Source: Antedon mediterranea
Lineage: Eukaryota > Echinodermata > Crinoidea > Comatulida > Antedonidae
Assembly (NCBI RefSeq): GCF_964355755.1
Contig: NC_092680.1
Span: 6,861,001-6,925,000, forward strand
Direction: 5' to 3'
DNA length: 64,000 bases
Part shown: positions 49,705 through 60,869 of the stretch, piece after piece
Numbering within the stretch: the first letter of the stretch is position 1
Layout: every line of letters starts with the position of its first letter
Notes under the pieces: model-generated
The model's input: only the letters and a program-made list of their open reading frames with translations
What the model was told of the DNA's origin: nothing
The model's database searches: none
Program-made: the position numbers and the translations under genes

Positions 49705-49976
49705 GGCTCAATGGCTTTAACATCCCATCAGGACAAAATGCGATAAAGCAGTGTTATAATGTCTCGTTGTTTGTGTTAATCTCCACCAACAATATTTAGA
49801 ATTTTGCATAAATTGTATCAGGGGACATAGGCCTAAGAATATAAACATACATACAGTAATATAAACATACAGTACATATTGTTAATATTCTTCAATGTGG
49901 GCTACATTATTTTTTCGGTTTTTGTCAAATTTATCAATTGTATTTAGGTTTAAGGTTTAGATGTTTTCATGGTTTT

Positions 49977-50048
49977 TCACAAGCGCCTTGAGCACTTTAG
50001 TGATATGTGCGCTGTATAAATCTTATTATTATTATTATTATTATTATT
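49977..50048 (+). repeat. SINE 3' tail
   Basis: CAAGCGCCTTGAGCAC, then GTGCGCTGTATAAATC and an (ATT)n run. The AGCGC...GCGCTATATAAAT plus ATT-repeat arrangement matches the minus-strand SINE at 56961-57262. The head of this copy is not visible. Confidence 0.65.
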
Positions 50049-50051
50049 ACA

Positions 50052-51685
50052 ATGTTACTGTGTGTTCCCTGTATTTTGTATGTTGCCCTGTCATAGTAGT
50101 AGTACTAGTAGTCATGATCATTTTCTTAAATAAGAAATTTATATTATAGAGGTAAACAAACTTCTCATAAACATCTGCAATGGGATAAAAAGATATACTT
50201 TTAAAGGTTATTTTAAAAACGCAAAAGAATTATGTACAGTATTACTACTACGTAGTACTCCCCCTCAGGCACCTTGGCAGCTATGTAATTTTGCTCAATG
50301 TAATTGCACTTAAGTTATGCAGTATCGTCAACTAAATGTCTGAGTGTAAACACTGTTTATGTCTATGCTAAGTTAATTTGACAAAGCTGCTTGTGTACAT
50401 GTTTGTTTAAGGTTTAGTTTCAACAAGACATGTGACACTATTATCATTCAGTGTCATGTTTTATCTAAAATAAATACAAATACATAAACTACAGTAGTCC
50501 TTGGAACCATTAATCAATATGTAACTACATCCTTATTAAATAATGTTTATCATTGGTCTGTATTTAGGCCTTGTAATTAAACTACTTCATAGAGACCTAT
50601 ATAGATTATCTTCTCAAGATATTAGTAGGCAGGCTATGTGTGTATTTTTTCATCTCGTCCAACATTTGCAAAAACTTACTTACTGTGAGGTCATAGCAAT
50701 TTACGGCGACGACTGTACGGCGAGCGCGTGCGATGATACCCTTAATCTCGCGATGGTTCTGAATTCATATGTACATCCCTAATATGTTGTTAAAATATGG
50801 TCCTCAGTAAAGTTGTCCTTTAAAAAAAAGACACTACAGCCTATTCAAGGGACACACTTTAATGGGTCTTATCGCTACTAGGTCTGTATCAATCAACCAA
50901 TCAATATATAGATGTAGAACAATAAATTTTGTATAAATAGATTGTTTTAATCTAAAATATTGTTGTTTATAGTTATTTTTCTAATAAATATTTTAATTTC
51001 ATGGTTGTACGTGCGTTGCTGTCAATCTATTCGATTTGTTTATGATTTTCTATGAAAAATGTGTTTTGTAACGTATTGTTTGGTCTAAAAATATTTTTCT
51101 AATAATCTAAAGATTGAAGTAATATAGAAAATATGTCAGGCAGAGCTGCATATTTAGTATCCAATTCTTAGTTTTTTAATTAACTACTACAGTATATAAG
51201 TCAATATTTAAAATAGAGAAGGCAATAACAGGAAGAAAATACCAACATGTTAGAAGTTTGGAGTACATACATTTCTCTTGGATCTACATTAAAATACCTT
51301 TGACAATAATTGAGTTTATTATTGCAGAAATATTATTCTCACCTGTTTCTATGTTATGTATACTAAAATCCTATGCCTGTTGTTATAACCTATGTACTAA
51401 ATACCTCTTATGCTATAAATGACCTAAGTGATAATATAATGGCACAGGACCTGTGAGTACCATAAATAATTGTATTTTTTGTATTTCATCCCTGTTGCCA
51501 ATGTATATCATATAATAAATACAGTACCATGTTGTGATGTGGATATATATAGGTTGCTCTATTTTACAATGAGAAACGACCTTCTGATTCAACAAGCAGC
51601 ATCAGGGATACCAACTACAGTACTGTATTATGATTTTGGCCATGACATTACGATATATAAGCTAGATTATATAGTTCTTATACTA
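50052..51685. other. no gene recognised
   Basis: AT-rich DNA with a probable fragment of the 'GACACAC/AATAGGG' repeat at 50805-50885. The open frame at 50543-50782 has no motif. Confidence 0.45.
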
Positions 51686-51689
51686 TGAC

Positions 51690-51800
51690 TTTATCCAAAT
51701 TCCTTCACTTGCACGGATGAAGGGCTTGTGTGGCCCGAAACATCCAGCCACTGATACCCAAATTTTTTTCAGTAATTTGCCTTTTATATTTTTGTATTAC
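51690..51800 (+). repeat. hammerhead-like repeat, copy 1
   Basis: Contains CGGATGA, then AGGGC, a TTGTGTG loop and GCCC, then GAAAC, the order of a hammerhead core. CTGATGA has decayed to CGGATGA and no GTC cleavage triplet follows; instead ATCCAGCCACTGATACC follows, which is shared with 53985-54125. It is a relic of a Penelope-like or retrozyme family different from that at 35198. Confidence 0.5.
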
Positions 51801-53160
51801 CATCATTTCAAATCAAAATGTTGACTCTAATTATATATGAGAAATTATCAGCTAGATTATATAAACATTCTTGGTGAATATATTATAACTGGTTCATTCA
51901 ATAGTATGAATGAAATTTAAATGATCTAATATTTAATTTGAGTGTGATGGGAATGAAGAGCTGTAAATCGTATGTTAATGACTGCTTTACACTGTACTGT
52001 CATCTCTACTTCTAAATGTACAGTATTAATCAATATGGTAAACCATACATAATATCCGGAAATTTAATTCATACAAATGCCTTATTAATAGTACTGCTTC
52101 ATTTACTACAGTATGATCAACAATATACAGTACTGTACGTTTTAAACATATATCTTTAAAGGTGTATGTCTCCCAAAAACATAAAAAATTTAGATTAATA
52201 AAAGACTTTAAATGCAGTAGGCCATTTCGCAGTTTTAATAAAGTTATTCATTCCGTAAAAAAAAATGTTTTTACTTCTAAAAAGACAAAATTTAACAACA
52301 GTTAAATTCAGCCAAAACCCATTGACTCCAAGTCATTTTCACTGGGCTTTTTAAAATTATAGTTTTTTCAGGTAAATAATACCCTTTTTTTATACAATTT
52401 TTGGTCAAAGTGAATAACTATTAAGTAATTAACTATTAAAATATTTTTTCAGGGGGACAATATATCTAATGAAACAAAGCAATAATCATAATAGCAAATA
52501 TGAAAAATCATGCACTGATGGTAGAATATGTTTAATTTCAATTTATTGTTGTTTTTTAATACCCATAGGTACAGTTGTTGAGTCACCTTTGAGTAAAACG
52601 CTGTTCATGGTCGCATACAAGCTTTGTTACGTAAAAATAAATTTGACGTCCAGCACAGCAATATCTGTTGAATAATGACTTTATAATGACCTACTTACTG
52701 ATTGGAAATAGTAATTGAAAAGAAAACTCTAATATCAGATAGTGTAGTTGACTGTAGCGATAGTAATTTATCAATGTAAATGTAGGCTGAAAGGTTACAA
52801 ATTCGTTAACTTAAGGACAGTGCGTAAAGCTAACGCTTTAATTAAAACTTGACTCGTGACACTTGAGATTGACACTGACGATCACCAGAACCTAACTTTC
52901 CTTCTAGATGAATTATCTTGGACTGTTTTGGTTTTTAATTAAGGACCAGAAAGGTCACAACTAGTAAGTCATATTGGCATTTTAGAAAGAGTCTAGAAAC
53001 TGCATTAGAATCACATTTGATTATGGTAGTTGTATAGTGCAAATTAAATGAGATCAAATAGTGCTTACACATCAAATATGTTTTACACAGGTGTTTATCA
53101 ATGCAACCAGTTGACGTCGTTCAGATGTCTTATCCACAAACCGAGCTATAGTCTTCCCAT
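51801..53160. other. no gene recognised
   Basis: AT-rich DNA without supported exons or repeats. Confidence 0.5.
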
Positions 53161-53164
53161 CTTC

Positions 53165-53482
53165 TCCTAATGTTAATGTACAGTATTTATATAGCGCATT
53201 CCACAAAAAATGTCTTCTAAATGCACTGTAGACAAATTACATGTTTCTCTACTCATCACTACTGTCAATTTCGGTGCTATTTCATCTTTCCATGACAGTG
53301 GCTGTGTGAAGTAGTATACCAGATTCACATGAGCATTTTGTGTACACTGGGCCAAAGGTTTATATAGTACTTATCGGAGAAGGCATGTGCTACCACCAGA
53401 ACCGTGGAGTGAGTGAGCCTCGAGCCCTTGCCATAAGGCTATGAATTACGGTTCCACTGTTTTAACTGCAGGCCACTACTCC
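53165..53482 (-). mobile_element. SINE-A head with a different tail
   Basis: Minus strand: GGAGTAGTGGCCTGCAG, then AAACAGTGGAACCGTAATT, a B-box CTCGAGGCTCACTCACTCC and CACGGTTCTGGTGGTAGC, matching the 40441 copy. After about 150 bases the sequence departs from that copy and ends in GTGGAATGCGCTATATAAAT, the tail type of the SINE at 56961-57262. This looks like a chimera of head and tail. Confidence 0.75.
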
Positions 53483-53639
53483 TTATAGTCTATAACCAGT
53501 TAAAGGTTTTTATCGCAGGAACATGCAAGCGATTATGTGTTTTGTTTTTTTCCCATCCAACAGTAAGTTTACTCGCAACTTCACAGGATTGATAAACTAC
53601 TCTATATCATGAATGCAGTTTTTCAGATGCATGTTTTGA

Positions 53640-53712
53640 TCACCCTGGCACTATGCCACGATTGAACCCTGGATTTGTGATTGCAAGGCATGCACCCATC
53701 TACAATTCCATT
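53640..53712 (-). mobile_element. SINE-D-like tRNA head
   Basis: Minus strand: ATGGGTGCATGCCTTGCAATC, then CCAGGGTTCAATCGTGGC, i.e. A-box and B-box words at tRNA spacing, as in 30958-31165. Confidence 0.5.
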
Positions 53713-53984
53713 ATCGGGTGAATATTTTTATTTACAAAACCAAATTTTAGTTATATAGAGTATCACCTACTTTAATTGACATGATACTCAAAGAAAATAT
53801 TAATCTTGTTTATGATTGACGTAACTTTGTTTTTATGATATCCTTTTTCTTATCATTAATCTGCTGTAGTAATCTCAGATTACATTATATCAATATTGGA
53901 ACTTGATTATTATTTATTTAATTTACCAAAAAGCTTTACAACGATAGCATATTTTAATTCCAAAGACAAATTACTAAAAAAAAT

Positions 53985-54125
53985 TATCGAGGTATCAGTG
54001 GCTGGATCTCAATGGAGATACAAAATAAAATAAGAAAAATGCTAAATCAAAATGATAAAGTAAAACAGCCAAAAAAAATAGCTTTTGGGCAACACTAGCC
54101 CTTCATCAGTGCAAATAATGTACCG
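53985..54125 (-). repeat. hammerhead-like repeat, copy 2
   Basis: Minus strand: GCACTGATGA at 54111-54102, then AGGGC, TAGTGTT, GCCC and AAAAGC, then a T-rich stretch and ATCCAGCCACTGATACC. CTGATGA is intact but the GAAA is AAAA, so the ribozyme would be dead. Same family as 51690-51800. Confidence 0.5.
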
Positions 54126-54129
54126 AAAA

Positions 54130-55231
54130 AAATCTTAATTTGACTATATTTTTGAATACATGGAAATATTATTTATACTCTTTTAAAAATGCGATACACA
54201 AACAAAGTGGTATTTTTGTCAAATCATACAATTCATTTCTCTGCAAAATCTCCCTCGCCATGATTTTGTTGACACGTTGAATCGTGACAAAAATGACATT
54301 TGAGAATATGATATTAGTGAGAAATTGCACTTTGGTCTGTTTGGTGTTCAATAATTGTATTTAATAATTTTTGATATCCTTAATTAATTAATTGGACGAT
54401 ACAAGGTCATACGCCATTTTTGAACTATTACTATTCTCCCTTGTTACAAGATGTTGCGCTATACTAAAAAAGATCACCACATTGATTTTAAGGAAAACAA
54501 TTTCTTCTCTAAAGTGAATCCTTAAATATTTATTAACCTTAAGTGTAATTTAAGGGAAGTATCTCATTTAATGTGATTTATAGATTTGGTAACAGACATC
54601 TAGACTAAAACCTAATCATACAGTAATGTTTGCTTTATTAAATTGCAATTAACTGCTTTTATAGTGACATTCACTTAATAGTAGGCCTATAGAACGTTTA
54701 ATATTAAAAGACCTTCAGAATAAGCAACTAGTAGAGTAAAGTAGTAGGTTATTAAAAGTATATTAAATTATAACCTCTTCAGATAATATTATTTCCTTAG
54801 GAAATATTGGTTTGTTGCAGGTATGTATAATATTATAACTCTCTTTATTGTCTACTGTACTACTCTGATTATTATTGTCAAAGTACTTTTTTATTGTGTG
54901 TAAATACTCTATTGATAATATTTTTTTGGCATTTTTAATTTATACGGAACAGCATGATATATTTATTTACTGTAGAATGATTATATATGGGAAAATCCCC
55001 TTATTTTATTGGTTTTCTATTTATGATTTTTATAGGATAACTCAAACAGGATATGATGGCTATATCAAATGAATCAGTCAGATTAAATTAATTTTAATGG
55101 TAGTCAGTAGTTCTGTAGCACATGTGATACCTGACCACTCTATGAACTAAACAGGAGAAGATTCGGGGGGTGGGGGGGGGGGAATATATTACTGTATTTT
55201 CACGCTGGTTTTAATTATCATGATTGAAACC
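54130..55231. other. no gene recognised
   Basis: AT-rich DNA; a G run at about 55166-55182 is the only oddity. Confidence 0.5.
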
Positions 55232-55234
55232 TTA

Positions 55235-56919
55235 GGGGCCGTCCAAAAACTAATTTTCCGCGAGTTCCGCGATTTTACCTTCATAGTTCATTGAACCTCG
55301 TTTCCGCGGAACGTGCGATACAAAAATATTCATTCGGAATGCTCGCGGAACGCAATTGATGAATATTCATATCAACAATCAAAATGTTGCCGCCCACATA
55401 TCGCGAGTTCCGCGGGTAGCGGCCTAATAAATAGATGAGATCATAGTACAGAATAGCACGTTTTTTTAGGCCTAGCTAGGTTGGCCGACTACGACTACAG
55501 TAGGCTAGTACTCTACTAGGCCTAGTCCTACTTAAACTACTCTGATACTAACGGAGAAAATGATACCAAAACAATTTGTTTGTAGGCATTAACTACAACT
55601 ATTCATACACAGGGTTTCAACCACGGTAAAATTCAAGCCAATGACATTATGTAGTAGAATATAAATTATAGTTATTTTCAGAGTTTCGATTTTTAAACCT
55701 TTTTTTTAATATAAAATTCAAAACACGGACGGACGCCGACCCCTCTCTCTCTGTTAGTTTAGAATTAATTCTGCACATGTATTGTGGACTATACCATTTC
55801 TTTGAGGTCGGTAAAAACGTGTTCGTCAATTTAGTGTACGACGTTGTTAAACAAGATTTTTCGATGATCTGTCGGCTGGATTATTGAGGTGGGTGCGATA
55901 AAATATAAATATAATATACTTCCAACGACCTTCGGATTGAGGTGCGTGTTTAACTTTGTTACTAAAAGTGGACACCCCTAATTTTAGACGTATAATGGAC
56001 TGCACCATGCAGGAACGCACATGGTATTTTCTTATCAGAGGGTGCGTGTACGTCAAAAGGAATTTTTTTCCAACGATCCTTCTAGATCTTTCGTGCGTGG
56101 AGGATGTATGTAGGCCTACACGACGCCGTGTGAAATTTCTTATCAGAGGGGTGCGTGTGCGTCAAATGGAATTGTTTTCCCAATGAATTGAATTGCATGT
56201 GTTCTCGATCGGATCGGCGGTGGGAGGATAGGCTTGGAGTGCGTGTAATGCGTCGTAATCTGATTTATTATTTTCTTTCTGTACTGTACACAGGGGACTA
56301 TCATTGTTTAACAAGCAAGCATTTCATAATAAATCTAGGCCTACCTTGGTAGTTGTTTTTACCAGGCTAGCGGCGTGGCAATGACAGTGTGGCGACAACG
56401 TTAAAAAATGTAAACGCAAGGAGGCCTCTGCAAGCAAGGGAAATTCCCTTGCAAAGAAGTCAGGCGATGTTTGCGTCTTCTTGACATTATTTTCTATCTA
56501 CTTCAGTGGTTTTTATTGTGGTAAAACTCGGGAAGGGCACTCACATTTCATTTATTATTATCTATATATTTATTAATAACAAAAACAAGATCAGACACAC
56601 AAATGGATATAATAATTGTAAACAATATTGAAATATAATTTGTTCTTCTGTAAAAATCAATTACCGTAATACCTGGCTGGCAAAGCGTTATTCAAACGAG
56701 CACTATATTCTCTAGCATTGGCAATACTGCCGCGAGTTCCGCGATATTGTAAGGCTTTCGCGAGTCTCGCGATATTAATTAATATTCATGAGTTCCGCGA
56801 GAAAATCAAGCTTGAATGATTTTGCCTCATTATCGCAAGAGACGTTCACTTTCATGGTTGAGTAAGTAATAGGGTATGTTATCGCGGAACTCGCGGAAAA
56901 TTAGTTTTTGGACGGCCCC
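55235..56919. mobile_element. non-autonomous DNA transposon, PIF/Harbinger-like ends
   Basis: The ends are inverted repeats of about 38 bases: GGGGCCGTCCAAAAACTAAT, TTTCCGCGAGTTCCGCGA at the left and the complement at the right. TTA flanks both sides (55232-55234 and 56920-56922), the 3-base duplication expected for PIF/Harbinger. At least seven subterminal copies of a GCGAGTTCCGCGA-like palindromic word lie within 200 bases of the ends, in both orientations. The interior has a direct repeat, CTTATCAGAGGGTGCGTGT, at 56030 and 56138, but no transposase or Myb-like frame. Confidence 0.85.
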
Positions 56920-56960
56920 TTATTAATATTTAAATTGTTGCTAAACTGATATAGGCAAGC

Positions 56961-57262
56961 TTATAATATAATAATAATATCCCGGATTTATATAGCGCCT
57001 AATGTTGTGAAACTTCTAAGCGCTGAACATTATTACCCCAGTCATTTTGGATCAAACATGTATGGAAACATACTCCCATAATGCAGCTAATAACAAGCGC
57101 AAGGTTGTGTCTTGATCTAACCGGGTTCTCATTTATACACCTGGGTGGAGAGAGGCAAACGTAAGTAAGTATCTTGCCTACGGATACAAGCAATGCGGCG
57201 AGAGTTGGATTTGAACTTCGATCTCACGATCAGTAGTCGAACGTCCAACACACTGCACCACA
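56961..57262 (-). mobile_element. SINE-C, tRNA-derived
   Basis: Minus strand: ATGTGGTGCAGTGTGTTGG (A box), GATCGAAGTTCAAATCC (B box), then a body of about 200 bases and AGCGCTTAGAAG ... GGCGCTATATAAATCCGGG with an (ATT)n tail. The end resembles 49977-50048 and the SINE-A chimera at 53165. Confidence 0.75.
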
Positions 57263-57276
57263 TGTATAATGATATA

Positions 57277-57345
57277 CAAATTAATTAATTAAATTTCAGT
57301 ATATCACCGGGCGGTTTCGAATTAATGTTCATTGCCTAATGTGAT
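57277..57345 (+). mobile_element. SINE-B fragment, copy 2
   Basis: AATTAATTAAATTTCAGTAT and ATCACCGGGCGGTTTCGAATT, nearly identical to 47760-47815. Only this 3' segment is present, directly next to SINE-C. Confidence 0.65.
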
Positions 57346-57349
57346 AATA

Positions 57350-59030
57350 TTATACAAATATGTATATATTATTGAATAAAGTCTCTCTCTATAATTTATT
57401 TGAATCAATAAGCTTAATTAATTAGTGTATTGGTCGATTGATTTTACATCCTTTTCGTGTTTCAACATGCTTCTATTTACTTTCCTTTTATTACCTGTTA
57501 TATGTCAACCCATTATTGTTTACAAAGTTTTTATGTTGGTTTAGGTTTATATAGAGATAAATAAAATTGATTATAACACACATATGTACATGTATGTGTT
57601 TCATTGGTTGACTTTTATGCTGTGCATTATTTTTAACCATTTCAATGACTGAAGTTACTGTTGCATTGTCAGCTTTTTTGAACAAATTTGAAATTGTTGT
57701 TTGTAGTCGGTATGCCTGAATATTGTGCAATGCGAAACACACATGTAGAATGCGCCATCTATAAATGATCTTCTGTGGTCACAATATGAGCACTGAATCA
57801 GGAAAACGTATGATTAATTGAATAGAAGTTTACCATAGAAAAGTAAGTGTGTTATAAAACAAATTTATGGGTATTTTTTTTCACTGAATAGGGAGAATAT
57901 TTTCATTTGCTGAAGTGACTGTCCTATAAAATATTGTTCAACTCGTGAATATAGTGTTATAAACATATCTATTAGTCTAAAAATAATCAAAGTGTCATTG
58001 AAAAATAGAATAATAGGTTTAATACACTTTATGTGACATTTAGTACATGTAAATACTATTTTTATAACCTATAAAAATCACATTAATAATTAATTTGATA
58101 ATCAATTATAGATACAGCTTAAGTTATTTACATTGAAGATGCATTTTCAATCTGTTTTTTTTAATCCGTTGAAAAAGTCTAAGTTGGTCCCTGATTAAAA
58201 AGGACTTTATCCACTATGACAGAATCCTCATCTTTAATTGCTAAAATTCAGTATTATTTATATTACGGTACATAATATGACCAAATGTCATAAAATCAGT
58301 ATCTAACGATTTGCATCCTGCTGTGTATATAGATAGTTCAATTATAACCCTGTACATTGTAAAGAAATTATAATGATACAATGTTTCATAACAAGTATGT
58401 TTTTTTAACTAACTGTATAAAACCATGGAGAAATAAGTTATTTCTCCATGATAAAACACAATGAACAAATGTGTTAGCAGTATAAAAGTAGAGTAGCTGC
58501 CATTTTGGAATTGAGGCAACATTTATGGTGGACACTATTAGCTTATTTCAACCTGTATTGTTGTTTCAGGATGACAAAACCAGCAAGACTAACTGCAATA
58601 ATGTAAACATTTCCTGAAATGGACCACTCAGTGACATTTCATTTATTAATTTTGCATTTTAAGAAAAACGTTGTCACCTAATAAAGTCACCTTAAATATA
58701 GTCACCTTAAATATGTGTTAGGCCATTGATTTTAAAACATAAATTCCTTGTCTGTTTGACAAGGCAAGTATCTAAAAGAGGGGAAAATAATAGGAAATCA
58801 TTTTTTTATAAAACATTGTAAAATTCTTAAAATTCGATTCTTATAATTTATTTATCGTCCAGTAATAATTTATTCAAATTTAGGGAATATTATGCAAAGA
58901 TAAAGCCATTTATTTAGGAAATATTTATTTCTTTTTATTTGATATTCCAGTACCTGGTATATCACTCTCATACAATTAACATCATGATAGTAATCACTCT
59001 TTTTATTAATGTTTTTCATTTCACTCTACC
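57350..59030. other. no firm gene; hairpin and weak exon candidate
   Basis: 58424-58450 is a perfect 13-bp inverted repeat (CATGGAGAAATAA and complement around G). At 58570-58617 an acceptor TTGTTGTTTCAG is followed by a short frame, DDKTSKTNCNNVNIS, then a stop, which could be a terminal exon; nothing identifies it. Confidence 0.35.
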
Positions 59031-59035
59031 CTCAG

Positions 59036-59092
59036 GGAAAATCGTTGATTGCCAATTTCATTAATAGTAATTCTCAATTGTCTGAAGGCTAT
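59036..59092 (+). CDS. candidate exon with P-loop-like GKS, possible small GTPase
   Basis: A very strong acceptor (TTTTTCATTTCACTCTACCCTCAG) is followed by a frame reading GKSLIANFINSNSQLSEGY. Gly-Lys-Ser at the start fits the end of a Walker A motif, and the Ala-Asn-Phe that follows recalls the IFT22/RABL5 group of small GTPases, where GK[ST]-x-x-ANF follows the P-loop. The donor after the Tyr is weak (TAT/GTGTGG), and if unspliced the frame ends at TGA 59102-59104. No following exon was found before the window ends. Tentative. Confidence 0.3.
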
Positions 59093-59104
59093 GTGTGGAA
59101 GTGA

Positions 59105-60735
59105 TATTATTTTATTATTTAGTATTAGTAACTGAAAAATGTTATATTTTATCTCATAAATCGACTTTATGGAAATTTTAATTGTTGAAACTGAAAGTTG
59201 ACAGTTTACAGTATGAACTTCCTTTTTGTTAACACAGAGGGAAGGACTATAAGGAAATGAAAGTGTATTGTATAAAACAATGGATGGTTATTTTTTAAGA
59301 AGTAAATTATATAAAGCTCCTAGTACTTGATTTGTTGATTTCATATCATGTACCATGGGTTACTTCTGTTCTATTGCATGATAAAGTTTTATAATCAATG
59401 GTTCTATTGTATGGCCAGGTTTTTTTTACTGCAATGTGACAAACTGATAAATAATTGGCGAATGAAAAGCAACTTGTAGAGTATGCTGTGTATTGCTATG
59501 CTTAACAGAGCAATATCTATTTGCATGATCTAGCCTTTGAAATTTGATTCAAGAATTTGATTCTAAAAGTTGTGGATTAATTGAACAAAAGTTTACTTTG
59601 GAACTGTAATGAAATATTGTAGAATTTATGCAAGTTAAATTATGTATAAGGCAGTTCTCAACCCAAGTGTGGCGTCTCCAATAACGCTATATCCTCTTAA
59701 CCATATCTGTGACGGATATGCTTAGCAGGTTATAGCATTAATTGTTTGAGAAACTATGAATTTGGAAATGATGTACTAGTACACAAAGCAACAGATTTAG
59801 CAGATGGCCAATAAAACCATAAACAGAACTTACACATCAATATCCTAATTAGATACAGCGTGATTTAATAATTATATTCTTGATTTGTCAGTAGTCTATT
59901 GGAATATTTAGGCAGGACATACCAGACAACGTGTTTATGTTAAGTATATGTCTGAAAATTGCCAAAATATGCATGACATAAACATTACTATATTGTATAA
60001 TGATTGAATGCACAATGTAAACAAAACACAATGGATTAAAATTTCTATTGAATGCGTCAAATATGTATCCATTAAAAAAGAAAATATATTTGATTGAATA
60101 CTTTGATAACCATAGCAAGCCTGCTTATCAAGATTCATTATTTTATTAATTCATCTTTGTCAATTGCATTATTTGCATTTAAAATAGCATACAAATATGA
60201 TACACATCATGATACAAAGGGTAAAAAGACACCAAAAAACACCTTTTAAAATTTGAATTCATTTTCTGAAGTTGGAGGAACGTCTTGTAGAGAAAATATA
60301 AACTACTATATATTAAAAAAGAAAGTATTTCTTTCTACAATAGGTTATATCATTTAAAATCTACACTTCACCTTTTTAATCATACACTAGTTTCTTTTTG
60401 GGTCATTCAATTTGTTTACTTATATATTTGGTTTCGGTTCCTTGAGCAAAATTGTATTTACTGTACAGATTTTCTAATTTTGTTGCAGATTTTATTTGTA
60501 CGTTTTAGGCATTAACAAATTCTGTTTGCCAACTATGCTCTAGTTTTGATTCTCATGATTTAGTTGTTGACATTTATAGTGATGTTGTATTACTGGCAGA
60601 CCAGAGCAGCAGGAATCTCCCACAATGCCCTCTTTCCCTTTCTCTTACCACATTAATCTGAAATTGTTATACTATATATCTATATATGATGAACTATAGC
60701 GTTGTTCCACCATATCAATATTGAACTATATCATG
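59105..60735. other. no gene recognised
   Basis: The plus strand is T-rich, as in introns read on this strand. A G/C-richer word near 60600-60630 (CAGGAATCTCCCACAATGCC) is unexplained. Confidence 0.45.
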
Positions 60736-60865
60736 GTCCAATTGCAGAAGATTCCAGGTTCGAATCATGGTTGGTAACTTTTTCATATCATAGATTTTAT
60801 TCACCCTTTTTAAATTAATTGATTTCCAGTACTGTATATTACTAGGCGGTTGGACTTTTCCATTA
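60736..60865 (+). mobile_element. SINE-B, copy 3 (diverged)
   Basis: B-box-like TTCCAGGTTCGAATCATGG is followed by AAATTAATTGATTTCCAGT and TATTACTAGGCGGTTGGA, matching the order of blocks in 47685-47825. Confidence 0.5.
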
Positions 60866-60869
60866 TTAA

